A stretch of DNA of 64,000 bases. It comes from 3-1-20CM-4-69-9 sp963833655. Its GTDB lineage: Bacteria > Actinomycetota > Thermoleophilia > Gaiellales > Gaiellaceae. The notes below the pieces were generated by a model. The model saw only the letters and a program-made list of their open reading frames with translations. It was not told the origin of the DNA and made no database searches. Positions 47,591 to 57,823 of the stretch are shown here, piece by piece; position 1 is the first letter of the stretch, and each line of letters starts with the position of its first letter. The stretch lies in contig CAWHYL010000005.1 in NCBI GenBank assembly GCA_963833655.1, positions 248,001 through 312,000 of the forward strand, given 5' to 3'. A program made the position numbers and the translations under genes.

Positions 47591-47618
47591 GGGTCTGGCC
47601 CCGCAGGGGGCCTGACCC
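47591..47618 (+). terminator. GGGGTC-family hairpin after the cupin gene
   Basis: GGGTCTGGCCCC-GCA-GGGGGCCTGACCC forms an 11-bp stem with one T-T mismatch directly after the cupin stop, followed by AGCCTTTCG, the same trailing block as the 35.8 kb element. A second short palindrome GGGGTCAGACCCC with CTTTT follows at 47647-47664 and overlaps the methyltransferase stop. Confidence 0.55.
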
Positions 47619-47650
47619 CAGCCTTTCGAAGTGCCCCGCGAACCCTGGGG

Positions 47651-48371
47651 TCAGACCCCCTTTTGCCAGACCGCCACGAGTTTTGTGCTCTCGCTCGTGA
47701 ACGGCTCGCCGTTCCACCCCGAGTAGCGCTCCGTCGGCGTCAGGCCTGCGATGCGCGCCATCAGGTCGAGCTCCGACGGCCAGACGTAGCGGAACGGGCC
47801 GGCGCCGTACCTGAACGAGCCGTCTTCGCCCCGCGTGTAGTGATGTGACACCAGCCCCTGGTTCGCGAAGTCGTACTCATCGATGCCGATGTGGCGGTCG
47901 CCGAAGTCGAACATGCGCAGCCGCTCGCCCTTGACGTCGGGGAGCCCCACCTCGATCACGAAGCAGCCGCCGGGCTCGAGATGTGCAGCCGCGTTCTCGA
48001 AGCACGCGACCTGCGCGTCCTGCGTCGTCAGGTTCTGGATCGTGTTGTAGACGAGGTACACGAGCGTGAATGTGCCGTCGACCTTTGCGGTCGCGAAGTC
48101 GCCGATCACGACCGGAATGCGATCGCCGCCCGGCTTCGCCTTCAGCCGCGCGACCATTGCATCCGACAGGTCGATCCCGTGCACCTGCAGACCGCGTTCC
48201 GCGAGCGGCAGCGCGATGCGGCCCGTGCCGACGCCGAGCTCGAGCGCGGCGCCGCCACGAGCGCGCTCGGCGAGGAAGGCGACGACCGGGTCGACCGCCG
48301 CCGGCGAGAACATCGGATCGTGTTCCGCGTCAACGTCGTACCGCGACGCGACGTCCTCGCCGAAGTGGTCC

Positions 48372-48379
<8 letters not shown>
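47651..48379 (-). CDS. Class I SAM-dependent methyltransferase
   Basis: 242 aa, TTG start. ALELGVGTGRIALPLAERG is motif I with the GxGxG loop; VHGIDLSDAMVARLKAK is motif II; TFTLVYLVYNTIQNL and LEPGGCFVIEVGLPD follow. The substrate is unknown. The start overlaps the clpB stop by 8 nt, which places it as the last gene of the dnaK operon, though a functional link is not established. Confidence 0.85.
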
Positions 48380-50840
<2,461 letters not shown>

Positions 50841-50847
50841 GTGCCTT

Positions 50848-51216
50848 TCAGTGTCTCGGGATCAAGTCGATCGGTGGTTTCCAGGGGACGAGGTCGCGCC
50901 GGTAGTGCCGGTGGACCTCGTTGATGGCCTCGCGCATCTCGCGCTCCATCCGGTCGAGCCGGCGGTGCATGCGCGTCAGCTCGTCCTGCAGGCGCAGCAC
51001 GTGCTCGACGCCGGCGAGGTTGAGACCGAGCTCGTTCGTCAGGCGCTGAATCAACCGGAGCCGGTCGAGGTCCGCCTCCGAGTAGAGACGCGTGTTGCCG
51101 GCGGTGCGCTTCGGACGAATGAGCCCTTTGTTCTCGTAGATGCGGAGCGTCTGCGGGTGCATGCCGACGAGCTCGGCGGCGACGGAGATCATGTAGCGCG
51201 GACGGTCGTCCATCAC
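50848..51216 (-). CDS. hspR: Heat-shock repressor HspR (MerR family)
   Basis: 122 aa. RYMISVAAELVGMHPQTLRIYENKGLI is the MerR HTH with the HspR-typical MISVAAELVGMH start, then TRLYSEADLDRLRLIQRL and a coiled-coil tail. HspR represses the dnaK operon by binding HAIR inverted repeats with DnaK as co-repressor. The GTG 51216/ATG 51213 overlaps the preceding microprotein stop. No perfect HAIR (CTTGAGT-N7-ACTCAAG) is seen upstream of dnaK. Confidence 0.9.
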   Translation of the reverse strand: MMDDRPRYMISVAAELVGMHPQTLRIYENKGLIRPKRTAGNTRLYSEADLDRLRLIQRLTNELGLNLAGVEHVLRLQDELTRMHRRLDRMEREMREAINEVHRHYRRDLVPWKPPIDLIPRH

Positions 51217-51329
51217 TTCCGTCCTCCGCGCATGCGCTCGAGCTGGTCGAGCCTTCGGCGCATGTACACGAACGTGGCGATCAGCCCGACCGTGCCGACT
51301 GCGACGAGGATGATCGCGGCCAGCTTCAT
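51213..51329 (-). CDS. 38-aa membrane microprotein between dnaJ and hspR
   Basis: ATG 51329 overlaps the dnaJ stop (ATGA) and its TGA overlaps the hspR start, so it is locked into the operon frame by frame. The peptide has one hydrophobic helix (LAAIILVAVGTVGLIATFVYM) followed by a basic tail (RRRLDQLERMRGGRK). It is not a recognised part of the dnaK operon in other actinobacteria. The coupling on both sides argues that it is translated. Confidence 0.6.
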   Translation of the reverse strand: MKLAAIILVAVGTVGLIATFVYMRRRLDQLERMRGGRK

Positions 51330-52426
51330 GCGAAGAGCTCCTCGCGCGGGTTCTCGCGCGACACCTTCTGCAGCTCCTGGAGCGCCTCGCGCTCCTTCTT
51401 CGTGAGCTTCTTCGGCACGGTGAGGCGCAGCCGGGCGATCAGGTCGCCCTTGCCGCCGCCCTTCAGCTTCGGCGCGCCGTGGCCGCGGATGCGCAGCTGG
51501 CGGCCGTCCTGGGTACCGGCCGGAACCTTCAACGACACGCGATCGCCGTACGGCGTCGGCACCTCGACGGTCGCCCCGAGCGCCGCCTCCGTGTACGTGA
51601 CCGGGACTTCGACGACGAGGTCGTTGTCGCGGCGCTGGAACAGTTTCGACGGCTGGACGCGCGTGACGACGAACAGGTCGCCCGCGGGCCCGCCGCTCTC
51701 GCCCAGCTCGCCCTTGCCCTTCAGCCGGATGCGCGTGCCGTCCTTGACGCCCGCGGGGATCTTGACGGTGTACCGCTTCGTGCGCACTTCGCGGCCGCTG
51801 CCGTGGCAGTTGTGGCAGGGCTTCTCGATGACGGTGCCGTTGCCGCGGCAGCGCGGGCACGGCTCCGACAGCGCGAAGAGGCCCTGGCTCTCGGAGATGA
51901 CGCCGCGCCCGTTGCACTGCGGGCAGATGACGGGCGACGTCCCGGGCTCGGCGCCGGTGCCGCCGCAGACGCGGCAGGCGGTGGCGACCTCGACCGGGAT
52001 CTTGACCTCCAGCCCACGCAGCGAATCCTCGAACGAGACGCTCACCGGCGCCTCGAGGTCCGCGCCGCGCTCGGGCTGCGCGCGGCGCGCCCCGCCGCGG
52101 CCGCCCCGGCCGCCGAAGAGCCCGCCGAACAGATCGCCGAGGTCGCCGAGGTCGTTGATCGTGAAGTTGCCGCCGCCGAAGTTGCCGGGGTCGAAGCCCG
52201 GCCCGGCGCGACGGCCGTTCTCCCCGAAGCGGTCGTACTGCTTGCGCTTCTCGGGATCGGAAAGCGTGTCGTACGCGTTCTGGACTTCCTTGAACGTCTC
52301 TTCCGCAGCGGAGTCGCCGGGGTTCTTGTCCGGGTGGTACTGCGCGGCGAGCTTCCGGTACGCCTTCTTGATCTCGTCGGCGGAGGCGTCCTTCTTGACG
52401 CCGAGCGTGTCGTACAGCGTCGCCAC
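51326..52426 (-). CDS. dnaJ: Chaperone DnaJ
   Basis: 366 aa. J-domain with YRKLAAQYHPDKNPGD (HPD motif), a Gly/Phe-rich linker with an Arg/Gly run (GGRGGRGGARR), four zinc repeats (CRVCGGTG, CPQCNGRG, CPRCRGNG, CHNCHGSG) and the C-terminal client-binding domains. It stimulates DnaK ATPase and delivers clients. The GTG start immediately follows the grpE stop. Confidence 0.95.
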   Translation of the reverse strand: MATLYDTLGVKKDASADEIKKAYRKLAAQYHPDKNPGDSAAEETFKEVQNAYDTLSDPEKRKQYDRFGENGRRAGPGFDPGNFGGGNFTINDLGDLGDLFGGLFGGRGGRGGARRAQPERGADLEAPVSVSFEDSLRGLEVKIPVEVATACRVCGGTGAEPGTSPVICPQCNGRGVISESQGLFALSEPCPRCRGNGTVIEKPCHNCHGSGREVRTKRYTVKIPAGVKDGTRIRLKGKGELGESGGPAGDLFVVTRVQPSKLFQRRDNDLVVEVPVTYTEAALGATVEVPTPYGDRVSLKVPAGTQDGRQLRIRGHGAPKLKGGGKGDLIARLRLTVPKKLTKKEREALQELQKVSRENPREELFA

Positions 52427-53002
52427 TTACTCCTCCGCTGGAGCCGGAGCCGCCGCGACGACGACACGCGCCGGGCGCAGGACCTTGTCGCCCAGCTTGT
52501 AGCCCTTCTGCACGACCTCGATCACGGAGCCCTCCTCCACGTCCGAGGGCTGCGACAACAGCGCCTCGTGCACGTGCGGATCGAACTTGCCGTTCGTCTC
52601 GATCTCCGCGAGGCCTTCCTTCCTCAGCACGTCGGCGAGCGAGCGGTGCACGAGCCGCACGCCCTCCTCGAGCTTCGCCTCCTCGTGCTCGGAAGCAGCC
52701 TCGAGCGCGCGGCCGAGGTCATCGAGGATCGGGATCAGCTCCTTGACCAGCCGCTCGTTCGCACGCTCGGCCAGGGCCGCGTTCTCGCGCGCGTTGCGCT
52801 TGCGGAAGTTGTCGAACTCCGCCGCGAGCCGCTGCAGCCGGCCGAACAGCTCGTCGCGCTCGGCCTCGAGCGCCGCAACGTCCGGCCCCTCGGCGGACGC
52901 CGGGGGAACCTCACGGTTCCCCCGAGCCTCCTCCGCCGGCCCGCTGTCGCGGACGGACGGCTCCGCCGGCGACTCGTTGGTGTTCTTCGAGTCGTTGGTC
53001 AT
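52427..53002 (-). CDS. grpE: Nucleotide exchange factor GrpE
   Basis: 191 aa. An acidic disordered N-terminus, a long coiled coil (AALEAERDELFGRLQRLAAEFDNFRKR), then the beta-wing domain with GKFDPHVHEALLSQPS and VVQKGYKLGDKVLRPARVVV, all typical. It releases ADP from DnaK. It lies 2 nt after the dnaK stop and abuts dnaJ, the standard actinobacterial order. Confidence 0.95.
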   Translation of the reverse strand: MTNDSKNTNESPAEPSVRDSGPAEEARGNREVPPASAEGPDVAALEAERDELFGRLQRLAAEFDNFRKRNARENAALAERANERLVKELIPILDDLGRALEAASEHEEAKLEEGVRLVHRSLADVLRKEGLAEIETNGKFDPHVHEALLSQPSDVEEGSVIEVVQKGYKLGDKVLRPARVVVAAAPAPAEE

Positions 53003-53004
53003 GG

Positions 53005-54927
53005 CTACGCCTTCGGCGCCTCCTGCTCCTCGTCGATGACCTCGTAGTCGCCTTCCTCGACGACCTCGTCATCGGAGGAGCTCGTCCCGTTGCCGCCGTT
53101 GCCCGCCGTCGACGCCGTCTGCTGCTGCGTCGATGCGTAGACCGCCTCCGCGAGCTTGTGCGACGCCTCCTGCAGCGCGTCGGTCTTGGCGCGGATGTCG
53201 CCGACGTCGTCGCCCTCGAGCGACTGCTTCAGCTCCATGATCCGGCCCTCGATCGTCGAGGCGTCGGACTCGTCGAGCGCGGCGCGGTGCTCCTTGAGCG
53301 ACCGCTCGGTCTGGTACGCGAGCTGCTCGGCGTGGTTCTTGGCGTCCGCGACGTCCTTGAGACGGCGCGCCTCGTCGGCGTGCGCCTCGGCGTCGCGGAT
53401 CATCTGCTGAACCTCGTTCTCCTTCAGGCCCGAGCCGCCCTCGATCCGGATCTGCTGCTGGTTGCCCGTCCCGAGGTCGCGCGCCGAGACGTTGATGATC
53501 CCGTTCGCGTCGATGTCGAACGAGACCTCGATCTGCGGCATGCCCCGCGGCGCCGGCGGAATGCCGACGAGCTGGAACTTCCCGAGCGTCTTATTGAACG
53601 CGGCCATCTCCGACTCGCCCTGCAGGACGTGCACCTCGACGGACGGCTGGTTGTCCTCCGCCGTCGTGAACGTCTCGGACTTCTTCGTCGGAATCGTCGT
53701 GTTGCGCTCGATCAGCCGCGTGAAGACGCCGCCCTTCGTCTCGATGCCGAGCGACAGGGGCGTGACGTCGAGCAGGAGGATGTCCTTCACCTCGCCCTTG
53801 AGCACGCCGCCCTGGATCGCGGCGCCGACGGCGACGACCTCGTCCGGGTTGACGCCCTTGTGCGGCTCCTTGCCGATCAGGTCCTTGACCTTCTCGACGA
53901 CGGCCGGCATGCGGGTCATGCCGCCGACGAGCACGACGTGGTCGATCTTCGACTTGTCGATGCCCGCGTCCTTGAGGCACTGCTCCGTCGGACCGACGGT
54001 CCGGGAGAGCAGATCGGCGGTCAGCTCGGTGAGCTTCGCGCGCGTGAGCTGGAGGTCGAGATGCTTCGGCCCTTCCTGCGTCGCCGTGATGAACGGGAGG
54101 TTGATCTGCGTCGTCATCGTCGACGACAGCTCGATCTTCGCCTTCTCCGCCGCCTCGTACAGACGCTGCAGCGCCATCCGGTCGGCCGCCAGGTCGATGC
54201 CCTGGTCCTTCTTGAACTCCGCGACCATCCAGTCGACGATCGCCTTGTCGAAGTTGTCGCCGCCGAGGTGGTTGTCGCCGTTCGTGGCCTTCACCTCGAA
54301 GACGCCCTCGCCGAGATCGAGGATCGACACGTCGAACGTGCCGCCGCCGAGGTCGAAGACGAGGATCGTCTGGTCGGAGCCTTCCTTGTCGAGGCCGTAG
54401 GCGAGCGCTGCCGCCGTCGGCTCGTTGATGATGCGCTGGACGTTGAGCCCCGCGATCTTGCCGGCGTCCTTCGTCGCCTCACGCTGCGCGTTGTTGAAGT
54501 AGGCCGGGACGGTGATCACCGCGTCGGTGACCGTCTCGCCCAGATACGCCTCGGCGTCGGCCTTCAGCTTCTGCAGGATCATCGCGCTGATCTCCGGCGG
54601 GGGGTACTCCTTGCCGCCCGCCTTCACCCGCGCGTCCCCGTTCTGCCCCTTCACGACCTCGTACGGGACGATCGTCATCTCCTCCGAGACCTCGTCCCAC
54701 TTACGGCCCATGAACCGCTTGATCGAGAAGATCGTGTTCTCGGGGTTCGTGACCTGCTGGCGCCGCGCGGGCGCCCCGACGAGCCGCTGGCCGTCCTTCG
54801 TGAACGCGACGACGGACGGCGTCGTGCGCCCGCCCTCGGCGTTCGGGACGACGGTCGGCTCGCCGCCCTCGAGCACGGCCATGCAACTGTTGGTCGTGCC
54901 GAGATCGATACCGATGGTTTTCGCCAT
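53005..54927 (-). CDS. dnaK: Chaperone DnaK (Hsp70)
   Basis: 640 aa. KTIGIDLGTTNSCMAVLEGG, NEPTAAALAYGLDKE, VFDLGGGTFDVSIL, VLVGGMTRMPAVVEKV and the substrate-binding domain with LLLDVTPLSLGIETKGG; the C-terminus ends in an acidic EEGDYEVIDEE-type tail. First gene of the heat-shock operon dnaK-grpE-dnaJ-microprotein-hspR-clpB. The ATG is preceded at 10 nt by GGAGG, so this gene uses a normal leader. Confidence 0.98.
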   Translation of the reverse strand: MAKTIGIDLGTTNSCMAVLEGGEPTVVPNAEGGRTTPSVVAFTKDGQRLVGAPARRQQVTNPENTIFSIKRFMGRKWDEVSEEMTIVPYEVVKGQNGDARVKAGGKEYPPPEISAMILQKLKADAEAYLGETVTDAVITVPAYFNNAQREATKDAGKIAGLNVQRIINEPTAAALAYGLDKEGSDQTILVFDLGGGTFDVSILDLGEGVFEVKATNGDNHLGGDNFDKAIVDWMVAEFKKDQGIDLAADRMALQRLYEAAEKAKIELSSTMTTQINLPFITATQEGPKHLDLQLTRAKLTELTADLLSRTVGPTEQCLKDAGIDKSKIDHVVLVGGMTRMPAVVEKVKDLIGKEPHKGVNPDEVVAVGAAIQGGVLKGEVKDILLLDVTPLSLGIETKGGVFTRLIERNTTIPTKKSETFTTAEDNQPSVEVHVLQGESEMAAFNKTLGKFQLVGIPPAPRGMPQIEVSFDIDANGIINVSARDLGTGNQQQIRIEGGSGLKENEVQQMIRDAEAHADEARRLKDVADAKNHAEQLAYQTERSLKEHRAALDESDASTIEGRIMELKQSLEGDDVGDIRAKTDALQEASHKLAEAVYASTQQQTASTAGNGGNGTSSSDDEVVEEGDYEVIDEEQEAPKA

Positions 54928-54981
54928 GTCTGTGTGTCCTCCGTAGGTGACTGAGAAAATCTAAGCGGAACTATATCAAGT
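54928..54981 (-). promoter_or_regulatory. dnaK leader: GGAGG ribosome-binding site and probable -10 (TATAGT)
   Basis: On the minus strand GGAGG (54942-54938) lies 10 nt before the ATG, and TATAGT (54975-54970) would give a leader of roughly 35 nt. A CTTGAT half-site overlapping the -10 is the only HAIR-like sequence seen, so the HspR operator is not resolved. Confidence 0.4.
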
Positions 54982-55037
54982 CAGCATGCCGCTCGCCACG
55001 GCTCGGGGCATGTGGTTTTGAGCCGTCAACCGTTGCG

Positions 55038-55043
55038 TACACT
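55038..55043 (+). promoter_or_regulatory. -10 box (TACACT) for moaA
   Basis: TACACT is followed after 6 nt by GTG 55050, with TTTTGA 16 nt upstream as a possible -35. Leaderless layout. Confidence 0.55.
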
Positions 55044-55049
55044 CGAAGC

Positions 55050-56042
55050 GTGGAACCGCTGCGCGACTCGTGGGGGCGGGAGATCAAGTCGGTGCGCGTG
55101 TCCGTCACGGACAAGTGCAACTTCCGCTGCACGTACTGCATGCCGGCCGAGGGGCTGCAGTGGCTCGGCCGCGAGGAGATCCTGACGTTCGAGGAGATCG
55201 CACGGATCGTCACCGTGCTCGCACGACTCGGAGTCGACGAGGTGCGGCTGACCGGCGGCGAGCCGCTCGTTCGCCGCGACCTGCCCGTGCTCGTCGAGCA
55301 GCTCGCACGGGTCGACGGCGTCCACGACCTGTCGCTGACGACGAACGGCGTCCTGCTCGACCGGCTCGCGCGTCCGCTCGTCGACGCCGGCCTGCAGCGT
55401 CTGAACCTGTCGCTCGACACGCTCAACCACGTCCGTTTCGCCGAGATCACGCGGCGAGACGCGCTCGACGCGGTGCTCCGCGGGCTCCAGGAGGCCGAGC
55501 GCTATCCCGAGCTCCGCCCGATCAAGATCAACTGCGTCGCGGTGAAGGGCTTCACCGAGACGGAGGTTCCGGCGCTCGCCGAGCTCGCCCGCCGGAAGCC
55601 CTACGTCGTCCGCTTCATCGAGTTCATGCCGCTCGACGCCGACGAGGCGTGGCGCGAGGACGACGTGCTGACCGGTGCGGCGATCCGCGCGATCATCGAG
55701 GCGAGCCACGGCCCGCTCGAGGAATTGCCGGCGAAACCGTCGTCGACGGCCAGGCGCTTCCGCTTCGCCGACGGCGCCGGCGAGGTCGGCTTCGTCAATC
55801 CGGTCTCGGAGCCGTTCTGCTCGAGCTGCGACCGGATCCGGCTGACGGCCGACGGCCAGCTGCGCACGTGCCTGTTCTCCCGGCGCGAGTGGGACCTGAA
55901 GACCCCACTCCGCGACGGCGCCTCGGACGACGAGCTGGCCGGGCTGATTCGCTTCGCCGTCAGGCACAAGGAGCTCAAGCACAAGATCAACGACGCCGGC
56001 TTCAGCAGGGCTTCGCGCTCTATGTCACAAATAGGGGGATGA
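55050..56042 (+). CDS. moaA: GTP 3',8-cyclase MoaA
   Basis: 330 aa. Radical-SAM cluster TDKCNFRCTYCMP, the SAM-binding LTGGEPLVRRDL, the substrate region LNLSLDTLNH, and the C-terminal cluster FCSSCDRIRLTADGQLRTCLF. The C-terminal double-glycine needed by MoaA is present (SQIGG). It catalyses the first step of molybdenum cofactor synthesis. No other mo-cofactor gene lies nearby. Confidence 0.95.
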   Translation: MEPLRDSWGREIKSVRVSVTDKCNFRCTYCMPAEGLQWLGREEILTFEEIARIVTVLARLGVDEVRLTGGEPLVRRDLPVLVEQLARVDGVHDLSLTTNGVLLDRLARPLVDAGLQRLNLSLDTLNHVRFAEITRRDALDAVLRGLQEAERYPELRPIKINCVAVKGFTETEVPALAELARRKPYVVRFIEFMPLDADEAWREDDVLTGAAIRAIIEASHGPLEELPAKPSSTARRFRFADGAGEVGFVNPVSEPFCSSCDRIRLTADGQLRTCLFSRREWDLKTPLRDGASDDELAGLIRFAVRHKELKHKINDAGFSRASRSMSQIGG

Positions 56043-56077
56043 GGAGCGACACCCCCGGACGGTAAAATCCAGAGGTT

Positions 56078-56818
56078 ATGAGCGCCGCAATCGCCGCCGG
56101 AAGGCGCTACCTGCCGCGCGGGTACGCGGATTTCGGCTTTCAGCTGCTGATCTGGTTCGGCTTTCTCGCCGCGTATCAGGTCGCCCGAGGCTTCGCCGAC
56201 CGCGACCCGACGAAGGCGTTCGAGAACGGCTGGCGCGTGATCGGCCTCGAGCAGCGGCTCACCGGGCTGCGTGAACTGACCTTCCAGGGCTGGACGGAGT
56301 CGTCCCACTTCCTCGCCGTCGCAGTCTCGTGGACGTACTGGAACTCGGAGTTCACCGTCATCGGACTGGCCCTCCTGTGGGTCTATCTGCGCCGGAACCC
56401 GGCGTTCACGCGCTTCCGCAACACGATCCTGCTCGCGAACGTCCTCGGCCTGATCGGCTACGTGCTCCTGCCGACGGCGCCGCCCCGGTTCTTCACCTCG
56501 ATGGGCTTCACGAACACGCTCGGACAGATCGGCGGCCTCAACCACGGGAGCGGCCTGATCCAACTCGCGGCAAATCCGTACGCGGCGATGCCGAGCCTGC
56601 ACGCGGCCGACGCGCTGATCGTCGGGGTCGTGCTCGCCTCCGTCGTCCGCCACCGGGTGTGGAAGGTCGTCTGGCTGCTGTGGCCCGCGTGGGTGTGGTT
56701 CTCGGTCATGGCGACGGCGAACCACTTCTGGCTCGACGTGCTCGCGGGCATCCTGCTCGGAACCGTCGCGCTGGCGATCGTCTACCAGGCCCGCATCCGC
56801 AGCTTCATCGCGCGCTAG
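56078..56818 (+). CDS. PAP2-superfamily membrane protein (inositolphosphotransferase-like)
   Basis: 246 aa, about six helices. It lacks the KxxxxxxRP block of classic PAP2 but keeps NPYAAMPSLHAADALIVG and ATANHFWLDVLAGILLG, the form found in Aur1/Ipt1-type and PAP2_3 proteins that transfer phosphoinositol or dephosphorylate lipids. It sits just before the phosphatidyltransferase gene of the inositol locus, suggesting a role in inositol lipid remodelling. A TAAAAT box 9 nt before the ATG suggests a very short leader. Confidence 0.75.
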   Translation: MSAAIAAGRRYLPRGYADFGFQLLIWFGFLAAYQVARGFADRDPTKAFENGWRVIGLEQRLTGLRELTFQGWTESSHFLAVAVSWTYWNSEFTVIGLALLWVYLRRNPAFTRFRNTILLANVLGLIGYVLLPTAPPRFFTSMGFTNTLGQIGGLNHGSGLIQLAANPYAAMPSLHAADALIVGVVLASVVRHRVWKVVWLLWPAWVWFSVMATANHFWLDVLAGILLGTVALAIVYQARIRSFIAR

Positions 56819-56824
56819 ACTCCT

Positions 56825-56841
56825 CATAGCAGGAATGCGAT
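56825..56841 (+). promoter_or_regulatory. Shared motif CATAGCAGGANTGCGAT at the phosphatidyltransferase start
   Basis: CATAGCAGGAATGCGAT directly abuts the initiation codon (its last two bases are the A and T of the ATG at 56840), preceded by TAGACT. The same motif with one change follows TATCTT upstream of ino1 at 57794. It may be an operator or an initial-transcript element shared by the two genes. Confidence 0.5.
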
Positions 56842-57475
56842 GAGGGAATCGGCCGTACTCCATCGGGTGAAGCAGGGCTACACGACGGGCGCTCGCTCGC
56901 TCGCGTCGCGCTCGATCGTCGGGCTCACGCGCACACGCGTCACCCCGAACGCACTGACGACCGCCGGCGTGTCGCTCTGCCTCGCCGCCGCGGTGATCGT
57001 GTACTTCGAGTACCGCAGCGAGATCCTCTTCTACTGGGTCGGCGCCGTCGTCTTCGTCGTCGGGTCGATCCTCGACATCCTCGACGGGGCACTCGCCCGC
57101 GCCGGCGGAAAGACGACGCCGTTCGGCTCCTTCCTCGACTCGACCACCGACCGCGTCGGCGAAGGCGCGATGCTCACGTCGATCGCCCTGATCTTCTCAC
57201 GCCACGGCAACCAGCTCGCGCTCGGGGCCGCGGTTGCAGCGGTGGCCGGCTCCTTCCTCGTCAGCTACACGCGCGCGAAGGCCGAAACGCTCGGCCTCCG
57301 CGGCGACGTGGGCCTCGGCTCGCGCGCCGAGCGGGTCGTCGTCATCACCGCCGGCCTCGTGCTGGCGCCGTGGGGCGCGCTGCAGTGGGCGATCTACCTG
57401 TTGACAGCGACCGCGTGGATCACCGTCGTGCAGCGCGTGCTGTTCGTGCGGAAGCAGCTCGCCGAGAGGCCGTAG
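56840..57475 (+). CDS. pgsA: CDP-alcohol phosphatidyltransferase, probable phosphatidylinositol phosphate synthase
   Basis: 211 aa with five to six helices. The CDP-alcohol signature is complete: DILDGALARAGG followed by GSFLDSTTD, giving DxxDGxxAR-x8-GxxxDxxxD. In actinobacteria this group (PgsA1) joins CDP-diacylglycerol to inositol-1-phosphate; the ino1 gene two genes downstream supports that substrate. Alternatives are glycerol-3-phosphate or another alcohol. AGGA lies just before the ATG. Confidence 0.85.
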   Translation: MRESAVLHRVKQGYTTGARSLASRSIVGLTRTRVTPNALTTAGVSLCLAAAVIVYFEYRSEILFYWVGAVVFVVGSILDILDGALARAGGKTTPFGSFLDSTTDRVGEGAMLTSIALIFSRHGNQLALGAAVAAVAGSFLVSYTRAKAETLGLRGDVGLGSRAERVVVITAGLVLAPWGALQWAIYLLTATAWITVVQRVLFVRKQLAERP

Positions 57476-57481
57476 CCGCAG

Positions 57482-57754
57482 ATGCTCCTCTTCATCCTCT
57501 TCCTCGTCATCTGGGGTTTCATCGTCGGCGGGCTGGCACGCCTCGCGCTGCCCGGTCCCGACCCGATGCCGTGGTACGCGACGATCGGCCTCGGGCTCGG
57601 CGGCTCGCTCCTCGGCGGGATCATCGCCCGCGTGATCTTCGGCGGCTACGGCGGCGGGATCATCTTCGCCGTCGCGGGGGCGACCCTGCTGCTCTACCTG
57701 TACCGACGGTTCGTCCAGGGACGCGGCATCACGGGCCCCGGCGCGCGCGCCTAG
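57482..57754 (+). CDS. GlsB/YeaQ/YmgE-family small membrane protein
   Basis: 90 aa with three helices and the family's glycine pattern: FIVGGLARLALPGPDPMPWYATIGLGLGGSLLGGI, broken here by the loop GPDPMPW. The role is unknown (sometimes labelled transglycosylase-associated). Six nt after the phosphatidyltransferase stop. Confidence 0.82.
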   Translation: MLLFILFLVIWGFIVGGLARLALPGPDPMPWYATIGLGLGGSLLGGIIARVIFGGYGGGIIFAVAGATLLLYLYRRFVQGRGITGPGARA

Positions 57755-57768
57755 GCGACGCGCGGCCG

Positions 57769-57811
57769 TATCGCAAACCTGCTATCTTCCGGGCATAGCA
57801 GGACTGCGATA
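57769..57811 (+). promoter_or_regulatory. 15-bp stem-loop immediately before the ino1 ribosome-binding site
   Basis: TATCGCA-aa-CCTGCTAT pairs with ATAGCAGG-ac-TGCGATA across a 9-nt loop; the right arm runs straight into GGAGG (57812). TATCTT, a likely -10, lies at the top of the stem. As DNA this is a palindromic operator; as RNA only a transcript starting upstream could fold. Confidence 0.7.
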
Positions 57812-57823
57812 GGAGGTGCCTGA

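Noticed and set aside
53158..54954. A 598-codon open frame antisense to dnaK, and similar long antisense frames opposite metG, mfd, clpB, glmU and the MprF-like gene
   Set aside because: High GC content keeps antisense frames open. Their translations are Arg/Asp/Glu/Leu-rich low-complexity sequence with no motif, while the opposite strand encodes a well-recognised protein.
54928..55049. Perfect HAIR operator for HspR upstream of dnaK
   Set aside because: No CTTGAGT-N7-ACTCAAG or close variant is present; only a single CTTGAT half-site is seen.
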